From Chitinophagaceae bacterium (GTDB taxonomy: Bacteria; Bacteroidota; Bacteroidia; Chitinophagales; Chitinophagaceae): a stretch of 64,000 bases of DNA. The notes under the pieces were generated by a model. That model was not told the DNA's origin and made no database searches. It saw only the letters and a program-made list of their open reading frames with translations. Positions within the stretch are counted from its first letter, which is position 1. The number at the start of each line of letters is the position of its first letter. Positions 18,276 to 25,953 of the stretch are shown here, one piece after another. Both the position numbers and the translations under genes were made by a program. The stretch spans positions 1-64,000 of the forward strand of contig JAMLHL010000008.1 in assembly GCA_023957125.1 (NCBI GenBank), given 5' to 3'.

Positions 18276-18830
18276 ATGAACAAGATCACAATCCTTATAC
18301 TATGCATACTTTTATATGGGTTTGTTGCAGACGCACAGATTACAAAAGGCATCTGGATGGTAGGAGGAAATGCGAGTTTTTCATCGCTAAAAAAATCTGA
18401 TGCTGCCGGTTCTGCTCGATTTAAACAAACTAATATTCAGTTGAGTCCTGTCATAGGTTATTTCTTTTTTAATAAGTTTACGGGGGGGCTTAGGCCCTCA
18501 TTAACTTATGGAAGTAATACAGTATCTGCTTCAAACACATTAATTGGAATTGGTCCTTTCACAAGATTTTATTTTCTTGATCCGGAAAATATCTTAAACC
18601 TTTTTTTGGAAGGCAGCTATTCTTATGGAAGCATGTGGGGTAAAGGTCAAATATCAAACACCTCAAATACCTTTTCAATTTCGGGCGGACCTGTAATATA
18701 TTTCAATACTTCTGTTGGCTTGGAATTCTCACTCGCTTACTCCACTACAAAAGTCACAGGTTACTCGGAAAGGAACAATGAATTATCGTTCGAAATCGGT
18801 TTTAGATTTCACTTGGAGAAAGACAAATAA
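18276..18830 (+). CDS. Outer-membrane beta-barrel protein
   Basis: A 184-residue protein with a signal peptide (MNKITILILCILLYGFVADA) and alternating hydrophobic/polar beta strands ending in an aromatic-containing strand (FEIGFRFHLEKDK), typical of small 8-stranded outer-membrane barrels. Features such as GIWMVGGNASFSSLKK and TQ/NIQLSPVIGYFFF-like strands support the barrel family, but no specific function can be given. Its base composition is lower in GC than that of pbpC upstream. The downstream T9SS gene is on the same strand 28 bases later, so the two may be co-transcribed. Confidence 0.8.
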   Translation: MNKITILILCILLYGFVADAQITKGIWMVGGNASFSSLKKSDAAGSARFKQTNIQLSPVIGYFFFNKFTGGLRPSLTYGSNTVSASNTLIGIGPFTRFYFLDPENILNLFLEGSYSYGSMWGKGQISNTSNTFSISGGPVIYFNTSVGLEFSLAYSTTKVTGYSERNNELSFEIGFRFHLEKDK

Positions 18831-18858
18831 TTTTACTTCAACTATTAAAGCATCTCTC

Positions 18859-20577
18859 ATGAAACAACACATTTATTCTAAATATCTCTTTTTATTGCCT
18901 CTTTTAATAATTAACACAATAACTTTTTCGCAAACAATTATCAATTATCAAACGTGGACAGGGGCTTCCGGTTGTAATGTATTTGCAAGTTTAACAAATG
19001 TGCCGGCTACAATTAACGGAACTAATAGTAACATCCGACATTTAACTGCTATTGGACAACCTACTTATGATAATACAAATAAGTCAGTAAATTAGGTAAG
19101 TGAAATTAGTAGTGGTCAAAACAAAGGAACTGAATATAGAATGACATTAGATTTTAAATCTGGATATTCATATAAAATAACTATCAACGCAGCAAGAATT
19201 ATGAGTTCTCAAACGGGACCCAATGTCTTACTGAGACTTGATTTAAACGATGGGGGTAGTGGTAATAATACTGGATGAAATGGCACAGGCATAATTGATG
19301 CGAACGGATCTGGGAATTTAAAGCAAAGCCATGAGATTATCAGCACAACGTTTACAGACTACGTTTTTAATTATACTCTCTTATCTTCTGCTCAAGATTA
19401 TCTTATGGTTGCGGCTATTCCGCAAGTGGGGTCTGTATCTCAAACTGTCCTGGTTCGAAAAATCACTATTGAAGAAACCGCGCCTGCTGTTTCCTTTACG
19501 CTTGCTCCTGCAACCTTAGCGTTGGTTTGTGGTTCCACCTCACCTCAAACCTTCACCGTTACCAATGTGAACGGCACTCCCGGCGTTACCGCTTATAACT
19601 GGAACCTTGGCGCCACCCCTAATGGCTGGCTCTATAACGGAAGCCCTGCACCTGCCACCATTCAAACATCGGTTAAAACCTTAACGCTTACGCCCGTCTG
19701 CCAGTCAGCGCATTCCAACATTTCTGTTTCTGTTACTGCCGGTGGGCAAAACTATCCTGCAGCCAATATTTCAACGGTTACAACTGCCGCACCGGTTTAT
19801 AGCATATCGGGTGACGGCGCAATTTGCTCAGGGGTCAAAACATACACATTGAATACTTTACCTTGTGGGGCCAGTGTATCATGGACATCATCCAATCCCG
19901 GTCTCGCCTCAGTGTCGTCTTCCGGCAATCCGGTAACATTAACGAGAAATGGGAGCGGGAACGGTACAGTTGTGATTTCAGGCACTATAACAGGTAGTTG
20001 TGGCACCGCTTCTATTTCTAAAACGATTGCTGTTGGAACCCAGGCTACTCCTTATTTATACGCGGATTGGGATAACCCTTTAAAGATAATTGTGGGTGCG
20101 GATCCGGTGGATGGAGCAACTTCTTTTAAATGGTATGTAAATAATGTTTATATAAAATCTACTACTTATTACAACACCTCCCTGCCTTATAATGGCAGTT
20201 GTAATTCAAATGTAACCGTAAGTGTGGAAGTCGTAAATTCTTGCGGAACTTCATCCAAAACCAATACGAATATAGGAATGCCACCCTGTGGTAATTTCTA
20301 TCTGATAGCTCCTAATCCCGCGAGGGATATTCTTACCGTTACGGCCGATGAGAAACCTATTGTAAATACAAAATCCGGAATGTCTTCTTTATCTGATAGC
20401 AGGATATCACAAGTGAAAATATTCAATTCAAACGGAGTGGTTTTGAAATCAATACCTTTTGAGAAAGCGGTGAGGCAGGCGAAAGTGAACGTGTCAGACC
20501 TTGAGTCCGGATTGTATTTTATTGAAGTGTCTAATGGCAATATTAAACGAATCCAAAAGATCGTGATAGCTCGCTAA
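18859..20577 (+). pseudogene. T9SS type A sorting-domain secreted protein, interrupted by two in-frame stop codons
   Basis: A single frame of 573 codons runs from ATG 18859 (signal peptide MKQHIYSKYLFLLPLLIINT) to 20577. It contains TAG at 19093-19095 and TGA at 19276-19278 in the same frame. Sequence on both sides is good protein: before, INYQTWTGASGCNVFASL; between the stops, YRMTLDFKSGYSYKITINAA; after, KQSHEIISTTFTDYVFNY, then Ig/PKD-like repeats. The end is a type A C-terminal sorting domain (APNPARDILTVTADE ... QVKIFNSNGVV ... LESGLYFIEVSNG), which targets cargo to the type IX secretion system. No frameshift is needed, so point nonsense mutations, sequencing error or readthrough are the options. 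The intact C-terminus suggests recent decay. Confidence 0.85.
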
Positions 20578-20594
20578 GCGTTTATTGAGTATTT

Positions 20595-20637
20595 GCAGGT
20601 TGCCGGTCGGTAACTTTTACACCGGTAACCTGCTTTA
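20595..20637. terminator. Bidirectional terminator between convergent genes
   Basis: A 13-bp stem with one G-U type mismatch (arms 20595-20607 and 20621-20633, GCAGGTTGCCGGT and ACCGGTAACCTGC) encloses a 13-base loop. It lies between the end of the T9SS gene (plus strand) and the end of phnY (minus strand). A short T run follows on the plus side. Position and strength suit shared termination of two convergent units. Confidence 0.75.
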
Positions 20638-20663
20638 CAATCGAAAAATTATTGCTCTCCTTC

Positions 20664-22076
20664 CTACCAGGGCAACGAAAATGTTTTCACGTACGTAAAA
20701 CCTTTCATCGCTTCTATCACCCCTTCTTTAATACCGAGCCCCGAATCTTTTATTCCGCCAAAAGGAGAGCTTTCTATACGATAGCCCGGTACCTCATTAA
20801 TATTTACGGTGCCTACTTTAAGTTCTTTCACAAACCGGATTGCATGTTCCATATTATTCGTTACCACCCCCGACGATAAGCCAAAAGAAGTGGAGTTAGA
20901 CAGGGCGATTGCATCGTCAATGTCTTTAAATGTTAATATCGGTGCCAGCGGGCCGAAAGATTCTTTCATAACCATCTCTGCGTCGCGGGGAACATTATCT
21001 ATAACGGTGGGTTCTATTAAAGCGCCGGTACGTTTTCCGCCCGACAATACTTTAGCGCCCTGCGCCACGGCTTTCTTTACCACGTCTTCCAGGTGGATGG
21101 CCGCACCCTCGTCTATCACCGTGCCTACCCGGGTGTCCGGGTCAGCCGGATCACCGCAATTGTATTCCTTTGCTTTAACTAAAAACTTCTCTAAGAACGC
21201 GTCTTTTATTTTCTCATGTACCAGGATTCGTTTTACAGCCGTACATCTTTGTCCGCTGTTGCGGAATGATCCCTCTGCAGCTAACAATACGGCTTTGTCC
21301 ATATCGGCGTCTTCAAGGATGATGAGGGGGTCGTTGCCCCCCAGTTCCAGGATCACTTTTTTATAACCCGCTGTTGCAGCGATCTTTTTTCCAACCGCTA
21401 CGCTTCCGGTAAACGATACGATATCAATACGGGGATCTTTTACCAGGGGCTCGGCTATCTCGCCCGTGGGGCCAAGGAGCGTGCTGAGCATGTAATGAGG
21501 CAGTCCGGCTTCGTATAATAATTCGGTGAGGAGAACAGCGCTGAGCGGCGTTTTTTCTGATGGCTTTAATATAACGGGGACGCCTACTGCCAGTGCCGGC
21601 GCCAGTTTATGGATCACCTGGTTAAGCGGATGGTTGAAAGGGGTAATGCAGGCGGCTAAGCCAACCGGTTCACGAAGGGTGAAGATCTTCCTCGCTTTCC
21701 CGTTGGGTGAAATATCACAGGAAAATATTTGACCGTCGTCTTTCAGGCTTTCCATAGCCGCAAACAGCAATACATCATGCGCCCGCCCCGTTTCATACAC
21801 TGCTTCCCGGATAGCCAGTCCCGATTCCGCGCTGATGGTTTGGGCAAACAAGTCTTTGCGCTCCATCAGCAGTTGCCTGGTTTTATCCAGGATGCTGAAA
21901 CGGTCATAGCGTGAAAGTTTTTTGCCACCCTTCAAGGCGGCTTCTATAGCCATTTCGAGGTGAGTGTGATCGCAAAGCGTAAGGGTTCCAACCAGGCGGT
22001 TATCATAAGGGCTTCTTACTTCACGGACGGCGTCGGTTTTTACAGGATTCCCTGCAACATAACAGGTCTTTATCAT
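20664..22076 (-). CDS. phnY: Phosphonoacetaldehyde dehydrogenase-like aldehyde dehydrogenase
   Basis: An NAD(P)-dependent aldehyde dehydrogenase of 470 residues from ATG 22076 (MIKTCYVAGNPV); the frame extends to 22133 but that part is not family-like. ALDH landmarks are in order: the N-terminal cofactor region TPFNHPLNQVIHKLAPALA, the glutamate in ILELGGNDPLIIL, the catalytic cysteine in NSGQRCTAVKRI, and the C-terminal SPFGGIKDSGLGIKEG. The specific call rests on context. It is downstream of a phosphonoacetate hydrolase gene, separated by 22 bases, and together they would turn phosphonoacetaldehyde into acetate and phosphate. A glyceraldehyde-3-phosphate- or lactaldehyde-type specificity cannot be excluded from sequence alone. 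Confidence 0.8.
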   Translation of the reverse strand: MIKTCYVAGNPVKTDAVREVRSPYDNRLVGTLTLCDHTHLEMAIEAALKGGKKLSRYDRFSILDKTRQLLMERKDLFAQTISAESGLAIREAVYETGRAHDVLLFAAMESLKDDGQIFSCDISPNGKARKIFTLREPVGLAACITPFNHPLNQVIHKLAPALAVGVPVILKPSEKTPLSAVLLTELLYEAGLPHYMLSTLLGPTGEIAEPLVKDPRIDIVSFTGSVAVGKKIAATAGYKKVILELGGNDPLIILEDADMDKAVLLAAEGSFRNSGQRCTAVKRILVHEKIKDAFLEKFLVKAKEYNCGDPADPDTRVGTVIDEGAAIHLEDVVKKAVAQGAKVLSGGKRTGALIEPTVIDNVPRDAEMVMKESFGPLAPILTFKDIDDAIALSNSTSFGLSSGVVTNNMEHAIRFVKELKVGTVNINEVPGYRIESSPFGGIKDSGLGIKEGVIEAMKGFTYVKTFSLPW

Positions 22077-22098
22077 ATCATTTATTTTTAGTTGTTCA

Positions 22099-23340
22099 TT
22101 ATCTGGTACCGTTAATGGTAAAATCAAATACATTGAAGTTTCTCGGATCGCCCCAGGCCTTCATTCGATAGGCTTCATTAAGCGGATGAGAAATGATCAG
22201 CGGCACCATTTCTTCATATCGTCCGCCGTGTGACCGCAGCGTTCCGTCTAATGCGGAAAGATCGTGGTATTGCGGCCGGCGGCCTAATACCACATCCCGG
22301 GCCGACATCACCACCAGGTCGCCGGTGCGGTCTTCGGGTTGTTCCAGGAGTCGTACGGCCGTAGATATATCGTGTACTTCGGTGATACCCGGCTGTAAGG
22401 AAAGCCAGTTTTTTACGGCTCCTGTCTTATCTTTTTCGTCAATATGCACCACCACATAAGAGCCCAGCGCCCCATGATGCTTTACATAGGGATCTGTAAT
22501 CGGGCAAATAACTCTGAAGCCTTTGCCAAATTCGGCTTCCAGCATATCTTCTACGTACAGTACATTGGGCTGCCCGTTTTCTTTTACTTTCGCATTCATT
22601 CCGTGATCCGCAGTAGCGCCCACAATGGCGCCGGCTGCCACCAGTTTGCCGATTTCAGCGTCCATCTGCTCGTAAAATGCAAGGGATTCCTCTGTCTCCG
22701 GTGCAAAAGTATGCTGCATATAGTCGGTGAGCGACAGGTACAGGAAATCCGCCATTCCTTTTTGGATAAGGGCCACACCTGCGCGTAATACAAATAAACT
22801 CGCGTCGGCGCTGTAAATAGACGGGGTGGGGTAACCAACCACCTGTTCGGCATTTTCAATTCCGTGCGTTTCCATCTTTGCCACTCCGGCTTTTTCCGCT
22901 GAGAATGCAATTCCTTTCAACTTGTAGGAGAGGATATCCCGCAACTTTTCTTTGGCCGTTACCACCGCCACTTTGCGGCCGGCATCGGCTGCTGCCGAAA
23001 GGATGGTATCGGCTCTCAGGTATTCGGAAGCGTTCATCATCACCTCCTGGTTTTTAGCCGAATCATAGAAAAAATTTCCGCAAATGCCGTGTACAGCCGG
23101 CGAAACTCCGGTTACGATAGAAGAGTTGTTGACATTGGTAAATGAAGGCAGCGCCCCGCGAACCATTCCCCGGAAGCCGTTGCGGCTCATCCGCTGCAAG
23201 TGGGGTAATCGTCCGTGTGCGGCAGTGATATCGAGGTACTCGTTGGCGGAACCGTCAATGCATATTACCACAACAGGCTGCGGTAAGGGAGCATACCGGA
23301 TGTCATTGGCGGTAAAAGGTATGGCTGCTATAGAAGACAT
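22099..23340 (-). CDS. phnA: Phosphonoacetate hydrolase
   Basis: An alkaline-phosphatase superfamily enzyme that cleaves phosphonoacetate to acetate and phosphate with two zinc ions. ATG 23340 (MSSIAAIPFTANDI) is preferred over the frame start at 23376, whose extra residues look like leader DNA. It is 413 residues long. Metal and nucleophile residues are visible in VVICIDGSANEYLD (D), GALPSFTNVNNSSIVTG (nucleophile T), LSLTDYMQHTFAP (D, H), GATADHGMN (D-H) and LRSHGGRYEEMVP (H). Order and spacing match the PhnA family. It is flanked by an XRE-cupin regulator gene and phnY on the same strand. The separate promoter-like element at 23374-23381 suggests regulated expression of phnA-phnY. Confidence 0.88.
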   Translation of the reverse strand: MSSIAAIPFTANDIRYAPLPQPVVVICIDGSANEYLDITAAHGRLPHLQRMSRNGFRGMVRGALPSFTNVNNSSIVTGVSPAVHGICGNFFYDSAKNQEVMMNASEYLRADTILSAAADAGRKVAVVTAKEKLRDILSYKLKGIAFSAEKAGVAKMETHGIENAEQVVGYPTPSIYSADASLFVLRAGVALIQKGMADFLYLSLTDYMQHTFAPETEESLAFYEQMDAEIGKLVAAGAIVGATADHGMNAKVKENGQPNVLYVEDMLEAEFGKGFRVICPITDPYVKHHGALGSYVVVHIDEKDKTGAVKNWLSLQPGITEVHDISTAVRLLEQPEDRTGDLVVMSARDVVLGRRPQYHDLSALDGTLRSHGGRYEEMVPLIISHPLNEAYRMKAWGDPRNFNVFDFTINGTR

Positions 23341-23373
23341 AAAAATGTTTATAAATACTAAATATGTATATAG

Positions 23374-23381
23374 CAAATGTA
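23374..23381 (-). promoter_or_regulatory. Putative -7 element of the phnA-phnY promoter
   Basis: On the minus strand the sequence reads TACATTTG, an exact match to the Bacteroidota -7 consensus TAnnTTTG, 33 bases upstream of the phnA start codon. The -33 element is weak. An adjacent AT-rich stretch could hold the operator of the neighbouring XRE-cupin regulator, but no palindrome was convincing. Confidence 0.5.
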
Positions 23382-23459
23382 AACGTTTTTTGTTAAATCC
23401 GCCCGGTATTTCTTTTTTAAAAAATAGTTTTCCGATGAAGTTATGGAAAGGCAGGTACG

Positions 23460-24050
23460 CTAATCCTTTCCGTTGGTAATGAAATAATACATAACCAGCA
23501 TCAGGGCGTCTGTGGTTCCGATATTAGCGGGTTTGTGGGGAAGCCGGCCGTCAAAAAACAGTGAATCGCCGGTTTCGAGGATGTATTTATGGTCTTCGAT
23601 CTGGTATTCCACTTTGCCTTCAATAACGTACTTATATTCGTAGGCATCGGTTTTGATCATTTGGGTTCTTCGCGCCCCCTTTTTTAGTTCCAGCAAAATA
23701 ATATCCACGGGGCCGCCTTCCATAGTCCGGGTGAGTATTCTTTTGTATTTAAAGCCCTTTGCGGGTTCTTTTTCAAAGAGCTGGTAATCCGAGGAACTTT
23801 TGATGATGATTTTCTGTTGCACCTCTTTATTATGACTGATGTCTTCAAAAAAATTCTTTAAGTCTATATTCAATGCCAGCACAATGTTCATTAATACCGG
23901 TAAGGAGGGAACCGTCCGGTTATTTTCGATTTGGGAAATGAGCCCCTTGCTTACGTGAGCTTTTGAAGCCAGATCCTGTACTGTTTTTTTTTGCGCTTTC
24001 CTGGTTTCTTTTATTTTGTTGCTGATTTGGATAAGTACGTCTTCCTGCAT
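23460..24050 (-). CDS. XRE-family transcriptional regulator with C-terminal cupin sensor domain
   Basis: From ATG 24050 (MQEDVLIQISNKIKETR) the protein has 196 residues. Residues about 8-62 are an XRE helix-turn-helix (KKTVQDLASKAHVSKGLISQIENNRTVPSLPVL). The C-terminal half is a small cupin (YEYKYVIEGKVEYQIEDH, LETGDSLFFDGRLPHKPAN) that probably binds a small-molecule effector. This architecture is typical of regulators of neighbouring catabolic genes. It lies 119 bases upstream of phnA on the same strand, with a promoter-like element between, so regulation of phnA-phnY by a phosphonate or pathway intermediate is the likely job (inference). Confidence 0.88.
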   Translation of the reverse strand: MQEDVLIQISNKIKETRKAQKKTVQDLASKAHVSKGLISQIENNRTVPSLPVLMNIVLALNIDLKNFFEDISHNKEVQQKIIIKSSSDYQLFEKEPAKGFKYKRILTRTMEGGPVDIILLELKKGARRTQMIKTDAYEYKYVIEGKVEYQIEDHKYILETGDSLFFDGRLPHKPANIGTTDALMLVMYYFITNGKD

Positions 24051-24083
24051 GGGGGTGATTTTTAAGGCGATGGTAACTTTAAT

Positions 24084-24091
24084 CAAAGATA
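24084..24091 (-). promoter_or_regulatory. Putative -7 element upstream of the XRE-cupin regulator gene
   Basis: On the minus strand the sequence is TATCTTTG, an exact TAnnTTTG match, 33 bases before ATG 24050. The surrounding sequence is very AT-rich. No clear -33 TTG is found at the usual spacing, so this is a moderate call. Confidence 0.45.
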
Positions 24092-24284
24092 ATATTAAGA
24101 CATTTTTCTAATATAAAATTTATTAAAAGCCAGAGAAATAAAATTCAATCCGGGAAGAGGCTGTTATGGCCGGATGGATATATAGCAAGGTGTGAAATTG
24201 CTGTCGGGAGCGTTTTTTATGCCACTTTTGAGAGTTTTCGTATCTTTCTGCTCTTTCCTACCTGTTCATTTAATTTAATAGGAT

Positions 24285-24890
24285 ATGCCTCTACTTGTAA
24301 TTGTACGTCATGGCCAGTCGCAATGGAACCTGGAAAACAGGTTCACGGGTATTAAGGATGTATCGCTTACAGCTTTGGGCAGGGAAGAGGCCCGCGTAGC
24401 CGGGAAGAAGCTGAAAAACATTGTGTTTGACCATGCGTTTACCTCTCTTCTCGGCAGGGCACAGGAAACCCTGTCCATTATTTTGGGTGAAATAGACCAG
24501 GTTCAGGTACCTGTGGAGAAAAACCAGGCCTTAAATGAGCGGGATTACGGAGAACTGCAGGGCTTGAACAAGGCCGAGGTGGTCGCCCAATATGGGGCGG
24601 AGCAGGTACAACGCTGGCGCCGGAGCTATGATCTTCGGCCTCCCGGAGGAGAAAGTTTAAAGGATACCGCAGCAAGGGTGATCCCTTTTTATCAGCAGGA
24701 GATGGAGCCCTTGCTGATTGCCGGAAGAAATATCCTGGTGGTGGCACACGGCAACAGCCTGCGGGCCTTGATGATGTATTTGGAAAAGATCAGTGCGGCG
24801 GATATTTCCAATGTGAACATCCCTACCGGCGCGCCACGCGTATATACCTTCAGTACGCATCTCAAACTGGTGGATGCCTTGTATCTGTAA
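24285..24890 (+). CDS. gpmA: 2,3-bisphosphoglycerate-dependent phosphoglycerate mutase family protein
   Basis: A histidine phosphatase superfamily protein of 201 residues that interconverts 3- and 2-phosphoglycerate in glycolysis. The catalytic RHG motif is at the N-terminus (LVIVRHGQSQWNLENRFTG), followed by NERDYGELQGLNKAEV with the acid E, the GpmA signature RRSYDLRPPGGESL, and the second histidine in VVAHGNSLRALMMYL. It is shorter than E. coli GpmA (about 250), as is common in Bacteroidota. It is a single gene; the sequence after it is repeat-rich and no promoter could be assigned with confidence. Confidence 0.9.
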   Translation: MPLLVIVRHGQSQWNLENRFTGIKDVSLTALGREEARVAGKKLKNIVFDHAFTSLLGRAQETLSIILGEIDQVQVPVEKNQALNERDYGELQGLNKAEVVAQYGAEQVQRWRRSYDLRPPGGESLKDTAARVIPFYQQEMEPLLIAGRNILVVAHGNSLRALMMYLEKISAADISNVNIPTGAPRVYTFSTHLKLVDALYL

Positions 24891-25009
24891 AATAAGAAGA
24901 TTGCGGTCGGTACCGCAGGTCAGACCGCAGCCTTTGATCTGAAGCAGCAAAAGATAATATTCTATTGACCTTCTCCACAGCGTTTGCCCGGATTGGCTTA
25001 GTGGGTTGG
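24891..25009. other. Intergenic sequence after gpmA with an inverted repeat
   Basis: A complementary pair TGCGGTC / GACCGCA flanks about 14 bases around 24902-24930, possibly a terminator-like structure without a T run. The rest shows no gene. Confidence 0.35.
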
Positions 25010-25140
25010 CAGACGACTCTGCGTTAGATGAGGAATAATAAAACCGCCGTTTGTTTTTCAACCCCAATTATTTTGCGGGACACAGTCCCGAAAGAACATA
25101 GGAAGTACGCAGTCCGGAGACTGGCGTACAGCGGCGGGCG
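25010..25140. repeat. Hairpin-bearing dispersed repeat, copy A
   Basis: About 130 bases matching copy B (25826-25953) with near identity over the last 100 bases. It includes a block of more than 40 identical bases beginning GCCGTTTGTTTTTCAACCCC. Two stems are visible: CGGGA/TCCCG around CACAG, and GTACGCAGTC / GACTGGCGTAC (one bulge) around CGGA. Copies A and B are in the same orientation and enclose the antitoxin/PIN module. Confidence 0.8.
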
Positions 25141-25391
25141 TTTAAGAAACCAGGATAAGTAAAAACAAGGCAGCAGGTCTGGCGTGGCACAAAGCAATAC
25201 TACCCGACCTACGCCAGTGGGGGATCAGCACAAGTTTTTTTAATATACCGCCTAAGAATTCAGAAAATTTTTGATGGGTGAAGACCCGGCTATACTCAGT
25301 TAGTGTGCCGACGATGCCACTAATAAACTGCATAAAATCCGGCAAAATACCAGCAATTTTTACTATATTTATGGTTATTAAAATATTGTTT
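25141..25391. other. Spacer before the antitoxin gene
   Basis: No gene is supported. The frame that feeds into the antitoxin is open from 25278, but the natural start is ATG 25392. An imperfect inverted repeat (GGTCTGGCGT.. / ..ACCTACGCCA) at about 25171-25216 may be part of repeat copy A. Confidence 0.35.
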
Positions 25392-25622
25392 ATGCATCCC
25401 GAAGCCAGGAAAATACAACTCATTGAAGAAGTGTTAAAAGTAAAAAATGAGGCGATATTGATAGAGCTGGAATCGGTATTGAAGAGAGCCGGTCTTTATA
25501 AAGAGAACAAACAACCTTCTGCTCATGACTTGGTGGGCGTAATATCTAATGAAGATGCTGCCTTGATGAGTATGGCAATTGAAGAAGCCTGTGAACAAAT
25601 TAATCCCGATGACTGGAAATAA
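25392..25622 (+). CDS. Antitoxin-like protein of a PIN-type toxin-antitoxin module
   Basis: A 76-residue protein starting MHPEARKIQLIEEVLKVK, with helices and a C-terminal acidic segment (SMAIEEACEQINPDDWK) of the type that blocks a PIN nuclease active site. The frame extends upstream to 25278, but the preceding residues are not family-like. The last 14 bases overlap the start of the PIN gene, the usual coupling of such pairs. The antitoxin looks intact while its toxin is truncated. The module lies between two direct repeats, which may have taken part in its insertion or damage. Confidence 0.75.
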   Translation: MHPEARKIQLIEEVLKVKNEAILIELESVLKRAGLYKENKQPSAHDLVGVISNEDAALMSMAIEEACEQINPDDWK

Positions 25623-25779
25623 AGTTTTACTGGACACCAATATCATAACGGAGTGGCTTAAAGGAAATAGTGGAATAGCAGATTACATAGATCAGTCAGA
25701 GGAGGTGTACATACCTGCAATAGTTGCAGGCAAAAGTATATGGCTGTATTATTTATGTCTTGTTGGTTTAAGGAAATAG
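25609..25779 (+). pseudogene. Truncated PIN-domain toxin (VapC-like)
   Basis: The frame begins MTGNKVLLDTNIITEWLKGN, the classic PIN start with the first catalytic aspartate in LLDTN, and continues to EEVYIPAIVAGK. Family members continue with GELYYGA and about 70 more residues with further acidic residues. Here the sequence becomes unrelated and stops after 56 residues. The remaining catalytic D/E residues are missing, so the nuclease must be inactive. Repeat copy B starts about 47 bases downstream, which suggests the truncation is tied to rearrangement at the repeats. Confidence 0.8.
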
Positions 25780-25825
25780 GATGTAAAAGCAGGGCGGGCT
25801 ACCAAACCTGCTACAGCCGGGAGAT

Positions 25826-25953
25826 GGCAAGCGACTATGAGGTGGCTAAGGAATAACCCGGCTGCCGTTTGTTTTTCAACCCCAATTATTTTGCGGGACA
25901 CAGTCCGGGGAGAACATAGAAAGTACGCAGCCCGGAGACTGGCGTACAGCGGG
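25826..25953. repeat. Hairpin-bearing dispersed repeat, copy B
   Basis: Same repeat and orientation as copy A, ending directly at the glnS stop codon (25954-25956 on the minus strand). The two stems and the core AGAACATAG..GTACGCAG are kept. Relative to glnS it occupies the first bases after the stop, similar to copy C after pbpC. Confidence 0.8.

Noticed and set aside
25142..25423. Minus-strand frame before the antitoxin gene
   Set aside because: It runs across repeat-derived sequence and has no conserved features.
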